Assembly: GCF_001469215.1 (NCBI RefSeq) | Contig: NZ_LOFH01000012.1 | Coordinates: 62,001-126,000 of the forward strand | Reading direction: 5' to 3' | DNA: 64,000 nucleotides | Source: Pseudoalteromonas sp. H105 | Lineage (GTDB): Bacteria > Pseudomonadota > Gammaproteobacteria > Enterobacterales > Alteromonadaceae | Shown here: positions 61,380 to 64,000 of the stretch, in pieces | Position numbering within the stretch: position 1 is the first letter of the stretch | Layout: every line of letters begins with the position of its first letter | Program-made: the position numbers and the translations under genes | Notes under the pieces: model-generated | Databases searched by the model: none | Seen by the model: the letters and a program-made list of their open reading frames with translations, nothing else | What the model was told of the DNA's origin: nothing

Positions 61380-64000
61380 TTATAGGCTTTCAATTTTCGC
61401 TTTTTGTTCAAGTAACTTCGTTTTGGCATCAGTGAACTCAGCTAATTTTTCATGCTCTTTGGCAAGTACTGCTTCAGGTGCATTATTAACAAATTTTTCG
61501 TTCGCAAGTTTATTTTGCACTTGGGTTAGGCCTTTTTCAGCTTTTTCAAGTTGCTTAGCAATACGGGCAAGTTCGGCATCAACATCAATTAGACCCGCCA
61601 TTGGGATCATGATCTCAAGGTTGCCAACGTACGAAGTAGCACAAGCAGGTGCGTCATCTTTGCTCTCTAGTTGAGTGAATGCTTCAATTTTTGCAAGGGA
61701 TGCTAAAAAGCTTTCGTTCTCTTCAATGCGGCGTTTGTCATCGCTTGATGCGTTAGCAAGTAGCACAGAAAGCGGCTTGCTTGGGCTGATGTCCATTTCG
61801 CCACGAATATTACGGATGGCAACAATAAACTGTTTAACCCACTCTAAATCTTCCATTGCTTTAGCATCAACGCGTGCTTCGTTATAAACAGGGAACGCTT
61901 GAACCATAATGCTGGTGTTCTCTGTTTTAAGGCCAGCAAGTGGTGCGACTCGCTGCCAAATCGTTTCGGTGATATATGGCATCATTGGGTGCATTAAGCG
62001 CAATAGGCTTTCAAGCACGGTAATAAGCGTATGACGCGTACCACGTTGTTGCGCTTCATTGCCTTTAAATAACACTGGCTTAGTGAGCTCTAAGTACCAA
62101 TCGCAGAACTGGTTCCAAGTAAATTCATAAAGTGTATTTGCTGCAAGGTCAAAACGGTAGTTATCAAGGTGCTCAGTGTAAGTTTTAACCGTGGCTTCAT
62201 ACTGGCCTAGGATCCAGCGATCAGCTAGCGAGTACTCTTTTGCTGCATCATTCGCAAAGCCACAATCTTGCTCTTCGGTATTCATTAGTACGTAACGGCT
62301 TGCGTTCCATAACTTATTACAGAAGTTACGGTAACCTTCAAGACGGTTCATATCCCAATTGATATCGCGGCCCGTTGATGCCATTGCAGCTAAGGTAAAG
62401 CGCAGTGCATCGGTACCGTGTGCTTCAATGCCGCTATCGAAGGTTTTACGCGTATCTTTTTCGATTTTTTTAGCGACTTTCTCTTGCATCAAATTACTGG
62501 TGCGTTTGGTCACTAAACTCTCAAGGTCGATACCGTCAATCATGTCGATAGGGTCAAGTACATTACCTTTTGACTTAGACATTTTATCGCCATTTTCATC
62601 GCGAATTAGACCGGTAACGTATACGGTTTTAAAGGGAACTTGTGGTTTGCCGTTATCATCTTTAATGAAGTGCATGGTCATCATGATCATACGCGCCACC
62701 CAGAAGAAAATAATATCAAAACCGGTTACCAACACGTCAGACGGGTGGAAGGTTTTTAAATCATCAGTGTTCGCAGGCCAACCTTGAGTTGAGAAAGTCC
62801 AAAGTGCTGACGAGAACCAAGTATCAAGCACGTCTTCATCTTGGCTAAGAGCGACATCATCGGCGATGTTATTTTCGCGGCGTACTTCAGCTTCGTCACG
62901 ACCAACAAATACATTGCCTTCACTGTCGTACCAAGCTGGAATGCGATGACCCCACCAAAGCTGACGAGAAATACACCAATCTTGTACGTCGTTCATCCAC
63001 GAGAAGTACATGTTTTCATACTGCTGTGGCACAAACTGAATGTCGCCATTTTTAACTGCATCTTTGGCTGGCTCAGCCAGTGGAGCAACACGCACATACC
63101 ATTGGTCAGTTAGTAGGGGCTCAATTACCACTCCAGAGCGATCGCCATAAGGAACGGTAAGTGCGTGGTCTTCAATTTTTTCAAGTAAACCAAGTTCTTC
63201 AAACTCAGCGATAATTACTTTACGCGCTTCAAAACGGTCAAGACCATGTAAGCGCTCAGGGATTGGTGCGTCAAATTCAAGTTCTTTGCCGTCAAACGTA
63301 TACGTTTCACCTTGGGCTAATACCGCAGCATCTTTATCAAAGATATTGATCATTGGCATTTGATGGCGCTTACCCACTTCGTTATCGTTAAAGTCATGGG
63401 CTGGGGTGATTTTTACACAACCCGTGCCCTTGTCTTTATCGGCGTGTTCATCGGCAACAATTTTAATACGACGGTTAACAATCGGCAGTAAAATATCTTT
63501 ACCGATTAAATCTTGATAGCGTTCGTCATCTGGGTTTACTGCAACACCTGAGTCACCTAGCATGGTCTCAGGGCGAGTTGTTGCAACAACAATGTAGTCT
63601 TTACCGTCTTGCGTTTTTACGCCATCTGCCAATGGGTAACGTAAGTTCCACATATGGCCTTGCTTATCTTTGTTTTCAACTTCAAGATCTGAAATGGCGG
63701 TGTGTAATTTTGGATCCCAGTTTACTAGGCGCTTGCCACGGTAAATCAAATCTTCTTTATGCAGGCGCACGAATACTTCTTTAACCGCTTCAGATAAACC
63801 GTCATCCATCGTAAAACGTTCACGATCCCAATCAACTGATGCGCCAAGGCGACGAAGTTGTTTTGTTATGGTGCCGCCTGATTGGTTTTTCCATTCCCAA
63901 ATTTTATCGATAAAGGCGTCACGGCCTAAATCGTGGCGTGTTTTACCTTCTTCGGCAGACAGCTTACGCTCAACCAACATTTGCGTCGCGATACCAGCAT
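61380..64000 (-). CDS. valS: Valyl-tRNA synthetase (5' end outside the window)
   Basis: Class I aminoacyl-tRNA synthetase that charges tRNA-Val and edits threonine. 873 residues are visible; the frame stays open to the window edge (reading AGIATQM before [12 protein letters not shown]), so the N-terminal part with the HIGH motif is missing. The CP1 editing domain contains [10 protein letters not shown] and [23 protein letters not shown] (parts); the catalytic [12 protein letters not shown] motif, [17 protein letters not shown] and the C-terminal coiled-coil ([21 protein letters not shown]) follow. Cytoplasmic. It ends at TAA 61380 before a terminator. Confidence 0.97.
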   Translation of the reverse strand, partial: AGIATQMLVERKLSAEEGKTRHDLGRDAFIDKIWEWKNQSGGTITKQLRRLGASVDWDRERFTMDDGLSEAVKEVFVRLHKEDLIYRGKRLVNWDPKLHTAISDLEVENKDKQGHMWNLRYPLADGVKTQDGKDYIVVATTRPETMLGDSGVAVNPDDERYQDLIGKDILLPIVNRRIKIVADEHADKDKGTGCVKITPAHDFNDNEVGKRHQMPMINIFDKDAAVLAQGETYTFDGKELEFDAPIPERLHGLDRFEARKVIIAEFEELGLLEKIEDHALTVPYGDRSGVVIEPLLTDQWYVRVAPLAEPAKDAVKNGDIQFVPQQYENMYFSWMNDVQDWCISRQLWWGHRIPAWYDSEGNVFVGRDEAEVRRENNIADDVALSQDEDVLDTWFSSALWTFSTQGWPANTDDLKTFHPSDVLVTGFDIIFFWVARMIMMTMHFIKDDNGKPQVPFKTVYVTGLIRDENGDKMSKSKGNVLDPIDMIDGIDLESLVTKRTSNLMQEKVAKKIEKDTRKTFDSGIEAHGTDALRFTLAAMASTGRDINWDMNRLEGYRNFCNKLWNASRYVLMNTEEQDCGFANDAAKEYSLADRWILGQYEATVKTYTEHLDNYRFDLAANTLYEFTWNQFCDWYLELTKPVLFKGNEAQQRGTRHTLITVLESLLRLMHPMMPYITETIWQRVAPLAGLKTENTSIMVQAFPVYNEARVDAKAMEDLEWVKQFIVAIRNIRGEMDISPSKPLSVLLANASSDDKRRIEENESFLASLAKIEAFTQLESKDDAPACATSYVGNLEIMIPMAGLIDVDAELARIAKQLEKAEKGLTQVQNKLANEKFVNNAPEAVLAKEHEKLAEFTDAKTKLLEQKAKIESL

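Noticed and set aside
1..64000. tRNA, rRNA, integrase or prophage signs
   Set aside because: No cloverleaf-like sequence, rRNA segment, transposase or phage gene was seen in the gaps or among the genes.

Overview
The window is an AT-rich, densely packed chromosomal segment of a marine gammaproteobacterium. Gene content and order fit Alteromonadales, most likely Pseudoalteromonas. Supporting blocks are pilT-pilU facing yggS-proC-yggT-DUF4426-rdgB-hemW, ruvX-yqgE-gshB-rsmE, tolC facing nudF-yqiB-cpdA-yqiA-parE, a ZntR-like regulator with an SO_0444-type metal permease, and many c-di-GMP enzymes. The genus is inferred from remembered synteny; no search was run. It reads as core chromosome: I see no prophage, transposase, CRISPR array, tRNA or rRNA.

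Layout. 1-57 is the tail of a membrane protein, facing rapA (124-3018, -). 3.3-9.5 kb: PIN-PhoH ATPase, then a hybrid histidine kinase (1254 aa) and a response regulator-diguanylate cyclase. 9.5-15 kb: DUF3192 lipoprotein, D-2-hydroxyacid dehydrogenase, MerR regulator and Cu/Zn permease, a PlsC-like acyltransferase, a DUF1289 protein and a solute-binding-like protein. 15-20.2 kb: small protein, GNAT, and a 1502-aa propeller-PAS-GGDEF-EAL protein. 20.5-27.8 kb: K+ channel, PatZ-like acetyltransferase, SIMPL protein, an unknown and a DUF885 lipoprotein. 27.9-38.5 kb: the hemW-to-yggS block, pilTU with a secreted orphan, and ruvX to rsmE. 38.5-46.4 kb: repeat-rich gap, DUF350-type membrane protein with a small partner, glnE, TcpQ-domain protein, LpxL-type acyltransferase, tolC. 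46.6-57.5 kb: nudF, yqiB, cpdA, yqiA, parE, a TPR-diguanylate cyclase, a PQQ-type sugar dehydrogenase, parC, plsC, rraB. 57.7-64 kb: HD-GYP phosphodiesterase, small Cys-rich membrane protein, FadL-like porin, small beta-barrel, and valS (5' end beyond the window).

Themes. Second-messenger control is heavy: three GGDEF proteins (one also EAL), one HD-GYP protein and the cAMP phosphodiesterase CpdA, alongside the twitching motors PilT and PilU. The kinase and response regulator at 4.8-9.5 kb look like one phosphorelay ending in c-di-GMP. The parE-to-parC run carries two unrelated genes with gaps or overlaps under about 20 nt.

The least described material is between genes. Three families of MITE-like inverted-repeat elements are visible (20233-20428; 30658-30830 and 43085-43442; 38540-38804). 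One copy fills a convergent intergenic space from stop codon to stop codon. I did not find a clear new multi-gene system. The best novelty candidates are the DUF350-like membrane protein with its partner (38827-40215), the secreted orphan behind pilU, the metal-efflux unit with an altered sensor residue, and the repeat families.
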